Shown: one piece after another, positions 6,364 to 6,681 of the stretch
Numbering within the stretch: the stretch's first letter is position 1
How the letters are laid out: every line of letters starts with the position of its first letter
Assembly: GCA_964580455.1 (NCBI GenBank)
Contig: CAZOKO010000121.1
Location: 1-6,681, forward strand
DNA length: 6,681 nt
Origin: CAZOKO01 sp964580455
Lineage (GTDB): Bacteria > Desulfobacterota > WTBG01
Reading direction: 5' to 3'
The notes under the pieces: generated by a model
Told to the model about the DNA's origin: nothing
What the model saw: only the letters and a program-made list of their open reading frames with translations
Databases searched by the model: none
Translations under genes and position numbers: made by a program

Positions 6364-6389
6364 TGTTTGACCTCAAGCGAGGTTAAATG
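6364..6389 (+). promoter_or_regulatory. Leader hairpin or operator dyad before the Lys-rich gene
   Basis: TTTGACCTC (6366-6374) pairs with GAGGTTAAA (6379-6387) over 9 bp with one G-U pair and an AAGC tetraloop. Two flanking G-U pairs could extend it to 6364-6389. It ends 30 nt before the start codon and has no T-run, so it is not a terminator. It could be an RNA stability element or a protein-binding dyad; the sequence does not distinguish. Confidence 0.4.
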
Positions 6390-6419
6390 TAAATGTCAAT
6401 CTAAAACAAGGAGGGACTA

Positions 6420-6518
6420 ATGGCAGTAAAGAAGAAGGCAGCAAAGAGGAAGGTAGCAAAGAAGAAGGTTGCAAAGAAGAAAGTTGCAAAGAAGAAAGCA
6501 ACGAAGAGAAAGAGATAG
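6420..6518 (+). CDS. Lys/Ala-repeat histone-H1-like small basic protein (32 aa)
   Basis: The frame encodes MAVKKKAAKRKVAKKK and so on, 32 residues with 16 Lys, 3 Arg, 7 Ala, 4 Val and no acidic residue. From 6441 to 6515 it is made of five 15-nt units encoding (A/T)K(K/R)K(V/A/R)-type pentapeptides. The start is well supported: AAGGAGGG at 6408-6415 lies 4 nt before the ATG, and a terminator follows 23 nt after the TAG. The composition matches the lysine-rich tails of bacterial H1-like proteins (chlamydial Hc1/Hc2, Bordetella BpH1), which bind DNA or RNA through charge. A role in nucleoid compaction or nucleic-acid binding is inferred from composition only. It is short enough to be missed by most gene callers. 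Confidence 0.8.
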   Translation: MAVKKKAAKRKVAKKKVAKKKVAKKKATKRKR

Positions 6519-6541
6519 GTTTGAAAAGAAGCTGTTTCTGC

Positions 6542-6595
6542 AAAACCCTATGGTTTCCAGTTCTATATCAGGACAATAAAACCATGGGGTTTTTT
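6542..6595 (+). terminator. Rho-independent terminator of the Lys-rich gene
   Basis: AAAACCCTATGGTTT (6542-6556) pairs with AAACCATGGGGTTTT (6579-6593), 15 bp with one G-U pair, across a 22-nt loop. The 3' arm ends in a run of six T (6590-6595) followed by more A/T. The first arm starts 23 nt after the stop codon, so the small gene is a single-gene transcription unit. The A-rich 5' side could allow some termination leftwards as well. Confidence 0.85.
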
Positions 6596-6681
6596 ATTTA
6601 TTTTTCAGATGAGGTTTTTAAAAAAGCCCTAGTTCAATAACGAAGTGCAACACAGAGGAGAATAGGGTATCCTTTGTGTAT

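Larger units (their letters stand above)
5895..6419. other. AT-rich divergent intergenic region
   Basis: This 525-nt stretch lies between the divergent small secreted-protein and Lys-rich genes. By hand count, 6001-6360 has 63 G/C of 360 (17.5%), far below the neighbouring genes. Segment 6121-6180 is an exception (25 of 60). It should hold promoters for both flanking genes. There are short homopolymer and TAAT/AAAT runs but no larger repeats. The 31-codon and 23-codon frames across the GC-richer island have no SD and are not called. Confidence 0.5.

Noticed and set aside
6441..6515. 15-nt tandem repeats as a CRISPR or minisatellite array
   Set aside because: The units follow each other without spacers and stay in frame within an SD-led coding sequence, so they are explained by the pentapeptide repeat.

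Overview
The window looks like a chromosomal segment of a moderately AT-rich Gram-negative-type bacterium. The genes have strong AAGGAGG-type Shine-Dalgarno (SD) sites. The core is a minus-strand histidine-biosynthesis operon, hisB-hisH-hisA-hisF-hisI, followed by pdxA. Three traits fit an anammox-type planctomycete (Brocadiales): about 40% GC genes, a secreted Ig-like surface protein, and a tiny Lys/Ala-repeat protein of the nucleoid-condensing type. This placement is inference only; no rRNA or other marker is present to settle it.

Layout, left to right. Positions 39-470 (minus) hold a signal-peptide protein whose single Ig/cadherin-like domain is cut off just before its last strands, at a run of seven C (G on the + strand). 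Next is a textbook rho-independent terminator (586-621, minus) that ends the his-pdxA operon. pdxA, hisI, hisF, hisA, hisH and hisB follow (649-4937), read leftwards with gaps of 10-18 nt, except for a 118-nt gap between hisF and hisI that holds repeat-like sequence. Upstream of hisB is a roughly 116-bp element with imperfect terminal inverted repeats, which carries the best candidate promoter for the operon. A tRNA-Ala(CGC) on the minus strand follows, with encoded CCA and the G3-U70 identity pair. A 318-nt gap with one short hairpin separates it from a minus-strand gene for a small secreted protein of unknown function (5475-5894). A very AT-rich divergent region (5895-6419; 17.5% GC over 6001-6360) leads to a 32-codon gene on the plus strand (6420-6518). 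That gene encodes a Lys/Ala/Val pentapeptide-repeat protein and has its own strong SD site and terminator.

How the genes work together. HisI opens the ring of phosphoribosyl-AMP, HisA isomerises ProFAR to PRFAR, the HisH-HisF complex converts PRFAR to imidazole-glycerol phosphate plus AICAR, and HisB dehydrates it. Key catalytic residues are visible in all five, so the set should be functional. hisG, hisE, hisC and hisD must lie elsewhere. PdxA belongs to pyridoxal-phosphate synthesis; the histidinol-phosphate aminotransferase HisC needs PLP, a possible but unproven reason for the linkage.

The most interesting parts are the tiny histone-H1-like gene with a 9-bp hairpin in its leader, the repeat element that seems to supply the his promoter, and the truncated surface protein. 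I see no convincing new multi-gene system.
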